Below, piece after piece: positions 33,988-43,280 of a DNA stretch of 64,000 bases. This DNA comes from Pseudonocardia hierapolitana. GTDB taxonomy: Bacteria > Actinomycetota > Actinomycetes > Mycobacteriales > Pseudonocardiaceae. The first letter of the stretch is position 1, and each line of letters opens with the position of its first letter. The translations under genes and the position numbers were made by a program. The notes under the pieces were generated by a model, which saw only the letters and a program-made list of their open reading frames with translations, ran no database searches and had not been told where the DNA came from. Location: positions 3,844,001-3,908,000 of the forward strand of contig NZ_VIWU01000001.1 of the NCBI RefSeq assembly GCF_007994075.1, given 5' to 3'.

Positions 33988-34419
33988 GTGGGTTGGGACG
34001 AGATCCGGGATCTGCATGTCGAGTTCCTGGCGGAGCAGGGCTTCCGGCCGAAGGTGGACGAAGAGGGCGACATCCACTTCCGGTACGAGGGCCGGCACCA
34101 CTTCATCATGGAGACGCAGGACGAGCAGTACTTCCACCTGCTGTTCCCGAACTTCTTCCCGCTCTCGAACGAGGCGGAGGTCGAGGAGGCGGCGCTCGCG
34201 GCTTCCGCCGCGTCGCGGGCCACCAAGGTCGCGAAGGTGTACCTCAACCCCGCGCAGGACAACGTGAGCGCCTCGGTCGAGCTGCTCGTGGGCAGCCCGG
34301 CGGACGTCCACGCGCACCTCCTGCGGTGCCTGGGCATCCTCGGCACGGCGACCGGGAAGTTCCTCGAGGAGATGAGCGCCCGGCTGGCCGCGGCGGTGCC
34401 GGCGGACAGCGCGAGCTGA
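33988..34419 (+). CDS. Conserved small acidic protein, YbjN-like
   Basis: Protein of 143 residues. WDEIRDLHVEFLAEQGFRPKVDEEGDIHFRYEGRHHFI in sections, then FHLLFPNFFPL and a strand-rich middle (KVAKVYLNPAQDNVSASVELLV) resemble YbjN/type III chaperone-like proteins, which bind other proteins; function is not defined here. GTG at 33988 was chosen because GGGGGG lies six bases upstream; GTG at 33970 is the alternative and adds six residues. It follows the broken MFS gene, in the opposite direction, with no operon partner. Confidence 0.65.
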   Translation: MGWDEIRDLHVEFLAEQGFRPKVDEEGDIHFRYEGRHHFIMETQDEQYFHLLFPNFFPLSNEAEVEEAALAASAASRATKVAKVYLNPAQDNVSASVELLVGSPADVHAHLLRCLGILGTATGKFLEEMSARLAAAVPADSAS

Positions 34420-34482
34420 GCCGACCACTCGAGGCGGTGGCGACAGCCGCCTGCGCGGCTGCCCTGGCGGGCCGGCAGCACG

Positions 34483-34506
34483 CCACCGCGACCGCCGTGG
34501 CGGTGG
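34483..34506. terminator. GC hairpin between convergent genes
   Basis: CCACCGC (34483-34489) pairs with GCGGTGG (34500-34506) around a 10-base loop, between the 3' ends of two convergent genes and six bases from the stop of the minus-strand one. A smaller stem, AGCCGC-ctgc-GCGGCT, lies 30 bases earlier. No T tract, so termination is only suggested by position. Confidence 0.35.
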
Positions 34507-34511
34507 GGGTG

Positions 34512-35039
34512 CTAGGCCCGGCCTGCTGCGTCAGGGTCCAGGAGGCGCCGGACCGCCTTGTCGACGAGGACCGGCAGGTAGTCGCGCACCGTCGCCGAGT
34601 CGAGCTCCTTGCGCTGCTCGGCGATGTACCGCAGCACCCGCTCGGCGTCGGTGCCGCCGTTGGGTGCGAAGTCGCGCAGGAGCCGCGCGGTGACGTCCTC
34701 CCACTGCTTCGCGAGGCGCTCCGCGTTCGCCCTGGCCAGGAAGTCGTCCCCGCCGGGCTCCGCTGTCGTGGCGGGCGCGTGGACCGTGGTGCCGGTCGGG
34801 GCGGTCGCGGCGAGGTGGCCCAGCCGGGCCATCAGGCTCGGGGCGCCGGGGAGGCGCGGCTGCCGGGAGCCCGGGTCGAGCAACGGACCGTTGTCCACGA
34901 GCGGCCCGCCGGACTTCAGATTCCGGTCGATCTTGCGGTGGACGTGTTTGAGGTTCTCGTCGGTCCGGCGGGGGACGGGCTGCGCCCACCGGGACGAGGC
35001 GTTCGATCGCTGGGGAGCGGATCCGGTCGACGAGGTCAC
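34512..35039 (-). CDS. Hypothetical protein with a C-terminal three-helix domain
   Basis: Unrecognised protein of 175 residues. The first 85 residues are basic, Pro/Ser/Gly-rich and probably disordered. Residues 95-175 look like three helices: DDFLARANAERLAKQWEDVTARLLRDFA, DAERVLRYIAEQRKEL and TVRDYLPVLVDKAVRRLL in sections, resembling small three-helix dimerisation domains found in actinomycetes. No catalytic residues are evident. It is divergent from the acyl-CoA carboxylase operon, with the GTTA-rich control region between them. Function unknown. Confidence 0.55.
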   Translation of the reverse strand: MTSSTGSAPQRSNASSRWAQPVPRRTDENLKHVHRKIDRNLKSGGPLVDNGPLLDPGSRQPRLPGAPSLMARLGHLAATAPTGTTVHAPATTAEPGGDDFLARANAERLAKQWEDVTARLLRDFAPNGGTDAERVLRYIAEQRKELDSATVRDYLPVLVDKAVRRLLDPDAAGRA

Positions 35040-35135
35040 GGCAGCGATCCTCCGGGCGGGCCGATGTTGATCAACCGAACGTTAGCGGATCCCACTTCCG
35101 GGGCCGCACCCGAACGGGTCGTACTGGCGACCTTG

Positions 35136-35151
35136 GTTAATGAACGTTAAC
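35136..35151. promoter_or_regulatory. GTTA-N8-TAAC site before accD
   Basis: GTTAATGAACGTTAAC has 5-bp arms (GTTAA/TTAAC) and the same 16-bp outline as the site before the TetR gene at 30461. It lies 30 bases before the accD ATG, where a repressor would block the promoter. Further up are the palindrome GTTGATCAAC (35066-35075) and GAACGTTAGCGG (35078-35089). Confidence 0.55.
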
Positions 35152-35181
35152 ATCGCGTCGGCTGCGACCGAAGGAGGTCCG

Positions 35182-36726
35182 ATGCCCGTCGCCACGTCCG
35201 GCGCAGAGCAACGCAACGCTGCTGCCCACCACGAGCTGGTGGCCGACCTGAAGGCCCGCCTCGCCGCCGCCGCCCTCGGTGGACCGGGGCGCGCGCGGGC
35301 GCGGCACGTCGAACGCGGGAAGCTGCTGCCGCGGGACCGGGTCGACGCCCTCGTCGACCCGTCGAGCCCGTTCCTCGAGCTCTCCCCGCTCGCCGCGAAC
35401 GGCATGTACGGCGACGAGGCGCCGGGAGCGGGCATGATCACCGGCGTCGGGCGGGTGGCCGGGCGCGAGGTCGTGGTCGTCGCGAACGACGCCACCGTCA
35501 AGGGCGGCACGTACTACCCGATGACGGTGAAGAAGCACCTGCGTGCGCAGGAGGTGGCGCTGCACAACCGCCTGCCGTGCATCTACCTGGTCGACTCCGG
35601 CGGCGCATACCTGCCGGAGCAGGACTCCGTGTTCCCCGACCGGGAGCACTTCGGGCGCATCTTCTACAACCAGGCGCAGATGTCCGCCCGCGGTATCCCG
35701 CAGATCGCGGCGGTGCTCGGCTCGTGCACCGCGGGCGGGGCGTACGTGCCTGCGATGAGCGACGAGGCCGTGATCGTCCGCAACCAGGGCACGATCTTCC
35801 TCGGCGGTCCGCCGCTGGTGAAGGCCGCCACCGGGGAGGTCGTCACGGCGGAGGAGCTGGGCGGGGGCGACCTGCACGCACGCGTCTCCGGGGTCGCCGA
35901 CCACCTCGCCGAGGACGACGCGCACGCACTGCGCATCGTGCGCGGAGTCGTCGGCACGCTCGGGCCGCGCGCGCCCCGGCCGTGGGACGTGGCGCCTGCC
36001 GACGAGCCGCTCGCCGACCCGGACGAGCTGTACGACGTCGTGCCCACCGACTCCCGCACGCCCTACGACGTGCGCGAGGTGATCACCCGGATCGTCGACG
36101 GCTCGCGGCTGCACGAGTTCAAGGCCGAGTTCGGCACCACGCTCGTCACCGGCTTCGCGCGCATCCACGGGCACCCGGTGGGGATCGTCGCGAACAACGG
36201 GATCCTGTTCTCCGAGTCGGCGCAGAAGGGTGCGCACTTCATCGAGCTGTGCGACCAGCGGGGCGTACCGCTGGTGTTCCTGCAGAACATCTCCGGCTTC
36301 ATGGTCGGGCGGGAGTACGAGGCGGGCGGGATCGCCAAGCACGGCGCGAAGATGGTCACCGCCGTGGCCACGACGCGCGTCCCGAAGTTCACCGTGATCA
36401 TCGGCGGGTCCTTCGGGGCCGGGAACTACTCGATGTGCGGGCGCGCGTACTCGCCCCGGTTCCTGTTCATGTGGCCGAACGCGCGGATCTCCGTGATGGG
36501 TGGGGAGCAGGCGGCCACCGTGCTCGCGACCGTCGGCTCGGGGGCGGACCCGGACGCCGTCCGCGCCCAGTACGAGCACCAGGGCAACCCGTACTACTCC
36601 ACGGCCCGGCTCTGGGACGACGGCGTGATCGACCCGAAGGACACCCGGACGGTCCTGGGCCTGGCTCTGAGCGCAGCGGCGAACGCGCCGCTGGAACCGC
36701 CCGGCTTCGGGGTCTTCCGCATGTGA
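35182..36726 (+). CDS. Acyl-CoA carboxylase carboxyltransferase (beta) subunit
   Basis: Moves CO2 from carboxybiotin to an acyl-CoA. The protein has 514 residues, with the two crotonase-like halves of the family. [37 protein letters not shown] in sections and [16 protein letters not shown] form the acyl-CoA oxyanion half; [20 protein letters not shown] and [16 protein letters not shown] form the biotin half. These blocks match methylcrotonyl-CoA carboxylase beta subunits (AccD1 type). ATG at 35182 has GAAGGAGG six bases upstream, better than the ATG at 35140. It leads the operon accD-accA-acyl-CoA dehydrogenase, likely for leucine or branched-acid breakdown. Confidence 0.88.
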   Translation: MPVATSGAEQRNAAAHHELVADLKARLAAAALGGPGRARARHVERGKLLPRDRVDALVDPSSPFLELSPLAANGMYGDEAPGAGMITGVGRVAGREVVVVANDATVKGGTYYPMTVKKHLRAQEVALHNRLPCIYLVDSGGAYLPEQDSVFPDREHFGRIFYNQAQMSARGIPQIAAVLGSCTAGGAYVPAMSDEAVIVRNQGTIFLGGPPLVKAATGEVVTAEELGGGDLHARVSGVADHLAEDDAHALRIVRGVVGTLGPRAPRPWDVAPADEPLADPDELYDVVPTDSRTPYDVREVITRIVDGSRLHEFKAEFGTTLVTGFARIHGHPVGIVANNGILFSESAQKGAHFIELCDQRGVPLVFLQNISGFMVGREYEAGGIAKHGAKMVTAVATTRVPKFTVIIGGSFGAGNYSMCGRAYSPRFLFMWPNARISVMGGEQAATVLATVGSGADPDAVRAQYEHQGNPYYSTARLWDDGVIDPKDTRTVLGLALSAAANAPLEPPGFGVFRM

Positions 36727-36732
36727 GCCCTT

Positions 36733-36785
36733 CCGACGAACGGCGCGTTCGTCGGTACCCATCCGACGAACGCGCCGCTCGTCGG
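36733..36785 (+). repeat. Tandem pair of short palindromic repeats, copies C1 and C2
   Basis: C1 (36733-36755) is CCGACGAACG-gcg-CGTTCGTCGG, a perfect palindrome six bases after the accD stop. C2 (36763-36785) is CCGACGAACG-cgc-CGCTCGTCGG, the same as copy B, eight bases later. Both fall inside the 86-base gap between accD and accA, just before the accA ribosome site at 36801. This is the only place in the window where the repeat sits inside an operon. Confidence 0.8.
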
Positions 36786-36812
36786 AACCGAATCGGAACC
36801 AGGGAGGCGCGC

Positions 36813-38786
36813 GTGTTCGACACCGTGCTCGTCGCGAACCGCGGTGAGATCGCCGTGCGCGTGCTGCGCACGCTGCGGCGCATGGGGATCCGTTCCGTCG
36901 CCATCTACTCCGACGCCGACGCGGGTGCGCCGCACGTCCGGCTCGCGGACAGCGCCGTGCGGATCGGGCCCGCCCCGGCAGGCCGGAGCTACCTGTCAAT
37001 CCCGGCGGTGCTGGACGCGGCCGCCGCGACCGGCGCCCAGGCGATCCACCCCGGCTACGGGTTCCTGTCCGAGAACACGGCGTTCGCCGCGGCGTGCGCG
37101 GATGCCGGGATCGTGTTCGTCGGACCACCGGCTTCGGCGATCGAGGCCATGGGCGACAAGATCGCCGCGAAGGCCACGGTGGCCAAGGCCGGGGTCCCGG
37201 TCGTCCCCGGTTCCGACGGGGCGGGGCTCACCGACGACGAGCTCGCGGCCGCCGTCGAGGAGATCGGCTACCCGGTGCTGCTCAAGCCGAGTGCGGGCGG
37301 CGGCGGCAAGGGCATGCGCGAGGTGCACCGGTCCGACGACCTGCCCGACGCGATCGCGTCGGCACGACGAGAAGCGCGCGGCGCGTTCGGTGACGAGACC
37401 CTGCTCGTCGAGCGCCTGATCGCGACGCCCCGGCACATCGAGATCCAGGTGCTCGCCGACGCCCATGGCGACGTCGTGCACCTGGGCGAGCGTGAGTGCA
37501 GCCTGCAGCGGCGCCACCAGAAGATCGTCGAGGAGGCGCCATCGGCGCTGCTCACCGACGAGCAGCGGGAGGCGATGGGGGCCGCCGCGGTCGAGGCGGC
37601 GCGGGCGGTGGGCTACACCGGCGCCGGAACGGTGGAGTTCATCGTCGGAGCGGACGACCCGGACCGCTTCTACTTCATGGAGATGAACACCCGGCTGCAG
37701 GTGGAGCACCCGGTCACCGAGGCGGTGTACGACGTCGACCTCGTCGAGGCGCAGTTGCGCATCGCGGCAGGCGAGGTGCGGCCGTGGCCGGAACGCATCC
37801 GGTCGTCCGGGCACGCCGTGGAGGCGCGGATCTACGCAGAGGACCCCGCCGCGGGCTTCCTGCCGACCGGTGGGCGGGTGCTGGTCCTGCGCGAGCCGTC
37901 CGGCGTGCGCGTCGACTCCGGCATCGCGACGGGCAGCGTGGTCGGCAGCGACTACGACCCGATGCTCGCCAAGGTGATCGCGCACGGCGCCGACCGCGCC
38001 GAGGCGATGCGCAGGCTCGACGCCGCGCTCCGCGACACCGTGCTGCTCGGGGTCGACACCAACATCGGATTCCTGCGCGCCCTGCTCGCAGACCCGGACG
38101 TGCGGGCAGGCCGCCTGGACACCGGGCTCGTCGCGCGCAGGCTCCCCGACTGGACGGCCGCCGACCTGCCGGCCGACGTGCTCGCGGCGGCCGCCGCGCA
38201 CGCCCTGCTCGTGCTGGAGCCGGTCGGCCCGGTGGTGGACCCGTTCGACGTGCCCGGCGGCTGGCGGGTCGGTGAGCCCGCCTGGACTGTGTGGCGGATG
38301 TCGGTGGGCGGGCACGACCCGGTCGCCGTGCGCATCCGGGGCAGGGCCGCGGCGGCGGAGGTGGCGGTCGGTGACGCCGAACCGCTGCCGTGTGCCGCGC
38401 AGCGTGACGGGGACACCCTGGTCGTGACCCTCGACGGGCTCACCCGGCGCTACGCCTGCGCGCTCGACGGCGACACCCTCTGGCTCGGCCGGGACGGGCG
38501 GGCGTGGGGCATCCGCGAGCAGGCGCCGCTCGACGCGGCGGCGTCGGCGGAGTCCGGGGCAGGCGGGCCGGTGCTCTCGCCGATGCCCGGGACCGTCACC
38601 GCGGTCGAGGTCGAGGACGGGCAGCCGGTCGAGGCGGGCGCCCGGCTGGTCGTCGTGGAGGCGATGAAGATGGAGCACGTGCTCACCGCCCCCGTCGCGG
38701 GGGCCGTCCGCGAGCTGCGCGCCCGGCCGGGCGACACGGTCGCGAAGGACGCCGTGCTGCTGGTCGTGGAACCGGAGGTGGACTGA
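36813..38786 (+). CDS. Acyl-CoA carboxylase biotin carboxylase/biotin carrier (alpha) subunit
   Basis: Carboxylates its own biotin with ATP and bicarbonate. The protein has 657 residues: biotin carboxylase at 1-445, with the start [16 protein letters not shown], the ATP-grasp glycine loop [25 protein letters not shown], and [11 protein letters not shown]; a linker domain at 445-575; and the biotinyl domain at 580-657 with the biotin Lys at 619 in EAMKMEHV. It partners the beta subunit upstream. GTG at 36813 has AGGGAGG six bases upstream. Its stop overlaps the dehydrogenase ATG by one base. Confidence 0.92.
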   Translation: MFDTVLVANRGEIAVRVLRTLRRMGIRSVAIYSDADAGAPHVRLADSAVRIGPAPAGRSYLSIPAVLDAAAATGAQAIHPGYGFLSENTAFAAACADAGIVFVGPPASAIEAMGDKIAAKATVAKAGVPVVPGSDGAGLTDDELAAAVEEIGYPVLLKPSAGGGGKGMREVHRSDDLPDAIASARREARGAFGDETLLVERLIATPRHIEIQVLADAHGDVVHLGERECSLQRRHQKIVEEAPSALLTDEQREAMGAAAVEAARAVGYTGAGTVEFIVGADDPDRFYFMEMNTRLQVEHPVTEAVYDVDLVEAQLRIAAGEVRPWPERIRSSGHAVEARIYAEDPAAGFLPTGGRVLVLREPSGVRVDSGIATGSVVGSDYDPMLAKVIAHGADRAEAMRRLDAALRDTVLLGVDTNIGFLRALLADPDVRAGRLDTGLVARRLPDWTAADLPADVLAAAAAHALLVLEPVGPVVDPFDVPGGWRVGEPAWTVWRMSVGGHDPVAVRIRGRAAAAEVAVGDAEPLPCAAQRDGDTLVVTLDGLTRRYACALDGDTLWLGRDGRAWGIREQAPLDAAASAESGAGGPVLSPMPGTVTAVEVEDGQPVEAGARLVVVEAMKMEHVLTAPVAGAVRELRARPGDTVAKDAVLLVVEPEVD

Positions 38787-39934
38787 TGGACCTCACACTG
38801 AGCGAGGAGCACGAGGCGCTGCGCGCCACGGTCGAGGACTTCGCCCGCAAGGAGGTCGCCCCCGTCATCGGCGAGCTCTACGAGCGCGGCGAGTTCCCGT
38901 ACCAGCTGGTGGCGCGGATGGGCGCGATGGGCCTGTTCGGCCTGCCCATCGACGAGGAGCACGGCGGCATGGGCGGTGACTACTTCGCGCTGTGCCTCGC
39001 CCTCGAAGAGCTCGCGCGCGTCGACTCGTCGGTGGCGATCACGCTCGAGGCCGGGGTGTCGCTCGGTGCCATGCCGCTCCACCGCTTCGGCACCGCCGAC
39101 CAGAAGCGGCGGTGGCTGCCCGCGCTCGCGGCCGGGGAGAAGCTCGGTGCCTTCGGGCTCACCGAGCCAGGGGGCGGCTCGGATGCGGGCGCCACCCGCA
39201 CCACCGCCCGGCTCGACGGCGACGAGTGGGTGATCAACGGCTCCAAGGCGTTCATCACGAACGCCGGCACCGACATCACCTCGATCGTCACGGTCACCGC
39301 GATCACCGGCGTCGGCGAGGACGGCCGCAAGGAGATCTCGGCGATCATCGTGCCCGCCGGCACGCCCGGCTTCCGGGTCTCGCAGAAGTACTCGAAGGTC
39401 GGCTGGCGCGCCTCCGACACCCGCGAGCTCTTCTTCGACGACTGCCGGGTGCCTGCCGAGAACCTGCTCGGCGAGCGCGGCCGCGGGTACGCGCAGTTCC
39501 TGTCGATCCTCGACGAGGGCCGGGTCGCGATCGCGGCCCTCTCGGTCGGGCTCGCGCAGGGCTGCGTGGACGAGTCGGTGCGCTACGCCCGGGAGCGCGA
39601 GGCGTTCGGCTCACCGATCGGCAGCTACCAGGCGATCCAGTTCAAGATCGCCGACATGGAGGCGAGGGCGCACACCGCCCGCCTCGCCTACTACGCCGCC
39701 GCGGCGAAGATGCTGCGCGGCGAGCCGTTCAAGAAGGAGGCGGCGATCGCCAAGCTGGTGGCGTCCAACGCGGCGATGGACAACGCCCGCGACGCCACCC
39801 AGGTGTTCGGCGGCTACGGCTTCATGAACGAGTACCCGGTGGGGCGCTTCTACCGCGACGCCAAGATCCTGGAGATCGGGGAGGGCACGAGCGAGGTCCA
39901 GCGCATGCTCATCGCCCGCCACCTGGGCCTGTAA
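38786..39934 (+). CDS. Acyl-CoA dehydrogenase of the carboxylase operon
   Basis: FAD enzyme of 382 residues that introduces a 2,3-double bond into an acyl-CoA and passes electrons to ETF. LGAFGLTEPGGGSDAG is the first flavin signature; QVFGGYGFMNEYPVGRFYRDAK the second; the catalytic Glu is in IGEGTSEVQR (about 366), the position used by short/medium-chain enzymes. In operon with AccD/AccA, the FadE19 layout, it is likely a branched-chain (isovaleryl or 2-methylbutyryl) enzyme feeding the carboxylase. Start overlaps the accA stop (TGATG). Confidence 0.88.
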   Translation: MDLTLSEEHEALRATVEDFARKEVAPVIGELYERGEFPYQLVARMGAMGLFGLPIDEEHGGMGGDYFALCLALEELARVDSSVAITLEAGVSLGAMPLHRFGTADQKRRWLPALAAGEKLGAFGLTEPGGGSDAGATRTTARLDGDEWVINGSKAFITNAGTDITSIVTVTAITGVGEDGRKEISAIIVPAGTPGFRVSQKYSKVGWRASDTRELFFDDCRVPAENLLGERGRGYAQFLSILDEGRVAIAALSVGLAQGCVDESVRYAREREAFGSPIGSYQAIQFKIADMEARAHTARLAYYAAAAKMLRGEPFKKEAAIAKLVASNAAMDNARDATQVFGGYGFMNEYPVGRFYRDAKILEIGEGTSEVQRMLIARHLGL

Positions 39935-39980
39935 CCCTCCCCGCCGTCGATCACGGGGCGCCGGGCGCGAGGATGGTGGG

Positions 39981-41429
39981 GTGAACGCCCTGTTCGCCCG
40001 GATCGTCGTACTCGTGAGCGGTGCCGCGATCCTGGTGGTGGAGACGCTGGCGACGCGGCTCGTGGCGCCGTACGTGGGGCTGACGCTCGAGTCGACGTCG
40101 GCCGTGATCGGCGTGGCGCTCGCGGGCATCGCCGCCGGCGCGTCGCTGGGTGGGCGCTGGGCCGACGTGCTCCCGCCGCGCCGGGTCGCAGCGGGCGCGC
40201 TGGCCGTGGGCGGGCTCGGGGTGCTGGCGGTCCGGCCCATGGTCCGGGTGCTCGGCCCGGCGCTCGGCCCCGGCCCGCTGGCCGCGATCGTGCTGGTGGC
40301 GGCGTCCACGCTCGTGTCGGTCACCGCGCTCGCGATGGTGACGCCCGCGGTCACCCGCGCCCGGATCGCGCACGTCGAGGGGTCCGGCGCCGTGATCGGC
40401 GGGCTGTCCGCCGCGGGGACGGTCGGGTCGCTGGCCGGGGTGTTCCTCACCGGCTTCGTGCTCGTCGCGTTGCTGCCGGTGGCCATGATCCTTCTTGTCA
40501 CGGCCGCAGCGTGCCTGGTGCTCGCGCTGGTCACGGCCGCGATGCCGGTCGGCAGGACGGTCACCGGCACGGCCGTCGCCGCCGCTGTGCTGGCCGCCGC
40601 GCTCGTGGCGGTGCCCGGGCGGTGCGACGTCGACACCGTCTACTACTGCGCGAGCGTGCGCGCCGACCCGGCCGACCCGGACGTCCGCGTGCTGGTGCTC
40701 GACGACCTGGACCACTCCGCCGTGGACATGGCCGATCCCGCGCACCTGCGGTTCGCCTACACCCGGCGGTTCGCCGACGCGATCGACACCGCGTTCGCCC
40801 CGGGCGTCCCGCTCGACGCGGTGCACGTCGGCGGGGGTGGCTTCACGATGCCGCGCTGGCTCGCCGCCACCCGCCCCGGCTCGGCCTCCACGGTGCTCGA
40901 GGTGGACGAGGGGGTCGTCGAGCTGGGCCGCAGAGAGCTCGGCGTGGGCGGGATCCCCGGTGTCGACGTCCGGATCGGTGACGCGCGCAGCCTGCTCGCC
41001 GCGGTGCCGGACGCGTCCGCGGACGTCGTGTTCGGGGACGCCTTCGGCGCCCGCTCGGTGCCGTGGCACCTGGCCACCGCCGAGTTCGTCGCCGACGTGC
41101 ACCGCGTGCTGCGCCACGACGGCGTCTACGTGCTGAACGTGATCGACCACGAGCCGTGGCGCCTGCTCGCCGCCGAGGTGGCGACCCTGTCCCACAAGTT
41201 CCCGCACGTCGCGCTGCTGGCCCGGCCCGAGCAGCTCGCGCCGGGCGGTGGGGGCAACGCCGTGATCGTGGCCTCGGACCGCCCGATCGACGTCGCCGAG
41301 CTGGCCCAGCGGGCCGCGGTGCGCGGCGAGCCCGCATCGGTGCTCGACGGGGCCGCCGCGCTGCGCTTCGCCGGGGACGCGCCCGTGCTCACCGACGACT
41401 GGGCACCGGTCGATCAGCTGATGAGCTGA
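39981..41429 (+). CDS. Membrane-fused spermidine synthase-like protein
   Basis: Protein of 482 residues. The first 215 form about seven helices (ILVVETLATRLVAPYVGLTLESTSAVIG in sections is the usual opening), and the rest is a Rossmann aminopropyltransferase/methyltransferase-like domain, with VHVGGGGFTMPRWLA and STVLEVDEGVVELGRREL (SAM-binding loop and acidic residue) and VVFGDAFGARSVPWHL. Such fusions are common in actinomycetes and their products are not established. The usual Asp-rich catalytic pair of polyamine synthases is only partly kept, so a true spermidine synthase is doubtful. Confidence 0.8.
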   Translation: MNALFARIVVLVSGAAILVVETLATRLVAPYVGLTLESTSAVIGVALAGIAAGASLGGRWADVLPPRRVAAGALAVGGLGVLAVRPMVRVLGPALGPGPLAAIVLVAASTLVSVTALAMVTPAVTRARIAHVEGSGAVIGGLSAAGTVGSLAGVFLTGFVLVALLPVAMILLVTAAACLVLALVTAAMPVGRTVTGTAVAAAVLAAALVAVPGRCDVDTVYYCASVRADPADPDVRVLVLDDLDHSAVDMADPAHLRFAYTRRFADAIDTAFAPGVPLDAVHVGGGGFTMPRWLAATRPGSASTVLEVDEGVVELGRRELGVGGIPGVDVRIGDARSLLAAVPDASADVVFGDAFGARSVPWHLATAEFVADVHRVLRHDGVYVLNVIDHEPWRLLAAEVATLSHKFPHVALLARPEQLAPGGGGNAVIVASDRPIDVAELAQRAAVRGEPASVLDGAAALRFAGDAPVLTDDWAPVDQLMS

Positions 41430-41461
41430 TGCCGCTAGTGTCCGCCGCAGGAGGTGGCGGG

Positions 41462-41851
41462 GTGGCTGAGTGGGACGACCTCGTGGCGTTCGTGCGGGTG
41501 CGCTACGAGATCATGCGGCAGGCCGAAGGCGAGCTGTGGTTCCGGCTGCCCACGACGGCGGACCGCACGCAGCTCGTGGTGGTACGGCTGGTGACGGGCG
41601 AGGACGACCATCCGTGGGCGGAGATCACCTCGCCGATCGGGCGGGTGGCCGACCTCGACCTCGCCCGGATGCTCGAGCGCGCGAGCGAGAGCGTGGCGGG
41701 CGGTGTGGTGGCCGCGAACGGCGTGGCGCTCTTCCGCCACTCCATCCCGTTCGGCGACACCGCTCTCGACGGCTTCGACCGGCCGTTCCGGCTCGTGGTG
41801 GACGTCGCCGACCGGCTCGAGCACGAGCTGACCGGCGGCGACGAGCACTAG
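41462..41851 (+). CDS. Conserved hypothetical protein
   Basis: Protein of 129 residues with an alternating strand/helix pattern: VAFVRVRYEIMRQAEGELWFRLP, TQLVVVRLVTGEDDHPWAEITSPIG, DLARMLERAS and GVALFRHSIPFGDTALDGFDRPFRLVVDVADRLEHEL in sections. The layout is that of YbjN/type III-secretion-chaperone-like folds, as in the protein at 33988; no catalytic residues are seen. GTG at 41462 has AGGAGG seven bases upstream; an in-frame ATG at 41429, overlapping the stop of the previous gene, is the alternative. Probably cotranscribed with the upstream gene. Confidence 0.65.
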   Translation: MAEWDDLVAFVRVRYEIMRQAEGELWFRLPTTADRTQLVVVRLVTGEDDHPWAEITSPIGRVADLDLARMLERASESVAGGVVAANGVALFRHSIPFGDTALDGFDRPFRLVVDVADRLEHELTGGDEH

Positions 41852-41860
41852 CGCCGAGGA

Positions 41861-42661
41861 CTAGCTGGCGCGCCTGCGCAGGGATCCGCCGGAGAGCAGG
41901 CCGGGCCGGTCGGTCACCGACTGCAGTTCGGTGAGGGTCGGGTGCCCGGCGGCCAGCAGGGCGGTGTCGGTGTCCGGCTCGAGCTCGCCGGCCAGTTCGG
42001 CCTCGTGGGTGTGTAGCAGGTCGACGTCCTCGCCGCTGACGTGGTCGACGCGCACCCGGACCGAACCCCAGTGCGCGAGCCGCGCCTCGCGCAGCTCGCC
42101 GAGCTCGCTCACGGGCAGGTCCGGCACGTTGAGCGAGAGCACCGTGCCGTCCGGGGCCCCGAGCAGCACGTCGAGCACGTCGGGAAGCACCTTGAGCGCG
42201 GACTCCCAGTGCGGGCGCTCCGGCTCGATCAGCGGGGTGCCGAGCGAGACCGCGAGCCCCCGCCACCCGTGCAGCGACGCCGCGAGCGCCGCGCCGATCG
42301 TGCCGGAGTGCAGCACCGCGTGCCCGAGGTTGGCGCCGACGTTGATGCCGGACAGCACCACGTCCGGCTCCGGGTCCAGCCAGCCGCGGCCCGCCGAGTG
42401 GACGATGAACGCGGGGTGGCCCTCGACGGCGAACGCGGGGACGTCCGGCAGCTCGGGAAGCTCCCGGCGGTGCACGCGGACGCGCCTGCCGTCCCGGACG
42501 GCCAGTACCGATCCGCCCACGCCGCTCGCGTCGACGTGCGGGGCCGCGACCACGACGTCGAAGCCGGCGTCCCGGGCTCCGGTTGCGAGGGCCACGAGGC
42601 CCGGCGAGTCGATGCCGTCGTCGTTGGTGATCAGGGCGCGGAGACGTCGGGAGGAGGCCAC
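41861..42661 (-). CDS. surE: 5'/3'-nucleotidase SurE
   Basis: Metal-dependent phosphatase of 266 residues acting on nucleoside monophosphates and short polyphosphates, linked to stress survival. The N-terminal ITNDDGIDSPG (11-21) holds the metal aspartates D14 and D15; GVGGSVL, a Ser/Asn pair in LSGINVGANLGHAVLHSGTIGAA, and the C-terminal cap follow. The family's GTP/AVEGTPADCV-type motif reads AFAVEGHPAFIVHSA here, a small deviation. GTG at 42661. It is convergent with the hypothetical gene at 41462 and divergent from HtdZ. Confidence 0.9.
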   Translation of the reverse strand: MASSRRLRALITNDDGIDSPGLVALATGARDAGFDVVVAAPHVDASGVGGSVLAVRDGRRVRVHRRELPELPDVPAFAVEGHPAFIVHSAGRGWLDPEPDVVLSGINVGANLGHAVLHSGTIGAALAASLHGWRGLAVSLGTPLIEPERPHWESALKVLPDVLDVLLGAPDGTVLSLNVPDLPVSELGELREARLAHWGSVRVRVDHVSGEDVDLLHTHEAELAGELEPDTDTALLAAGHPTLTELQSVTDRPGLLSGGSLRRRAS

Positions 42662-42815
42662 GCCCCCACGGTAGGTGAGACAGGTGACCGTCGGACGGCC
42701 GCGCGATGACGCTCACGCCCATTCCTGGGCCCGTGGCGGCGCTCACGAGCAGCCTGTCGGCGGTCGCGCGCTGTGGCAGGGTGACCGGCAGGGTCGCGGA
42801 CGATCGGAGCGGAGC

Positions 42816-43268
42816 ATGCGCGTCTTCAACGGTGTCGACGAGCTACGTGCGGCGGCGGGGTCCCCGCTCGGCGTGAGTGACTGGATCACGGTCGATCAGT
42901 CCCAGATCGACACGTTCGCCGACGCCACCCTCGACCACCAGTGGATCCACATCGACGAGGAGCGCGCGAAGGCGGGTCCGTTCGGCGGCACCATCGCCCA
43001 CGGGTTCCTCACGCTGTCGCTGCTCCCGCACTTCGTGAAGCAGACCTACCGCATCGAGGGCACGAAGATGGGCGTCAACTACGGGCTGAACCGCGTGCGG
43101 TTCACCTCACCCGTGCCGGTCGGGAGCAAGGTGCGGGGCAACATCGACCTCGTCGAGGTCGCCGACGTGTCGGGCGGCGTGCAGATGACCACCAGGGTGA
43201 CGGTCGAGATCGAGGGGTCGGAGCGTCCCGCGCTCGTCGCGGAGTGGCTCACCCGGCAGTACGTCTGA
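42816..43268 (+). CDS. MaoC-like (R)-specific enoyl-CoA hydratase (HtdZ type)
   Basis: Single-hot-dog hydratase of 150 residues. The hydratase-2 motif is complete with D40 and H45 (ATLDHQWIHIDEERA) and GPFGGTIAHGFLTLSLLP. INYGLN-type VNYGLNRVRFTSPVPVGSKVRG matches Rv0130 (HtdZ) of M. tuberculosis. It hydrates trans-2-enoyl-CoA to the (R)-3-hydroxy form. ATG at 42816 with GGAGCGGAG upstream. Twelve bases separate it from the following thiolase, so the two are likely one operon. Confidence 0.87.
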   Translation: MRVFNGVDELRAAAGSPLGVSDWITVDQSQIDTFADATLDHQWIHIDEERAKAGPFGGTIAHGFLTLSLLPHFVKQTYRIEGTKMGVNYGLNRVRFTSPVPVGSKVRGNIDLVEVADVSGGVQMTTRVTVEIEGSERPALVAEWLTRQYV

Positions 43269-43280
43269 GGAGGAAATTCG

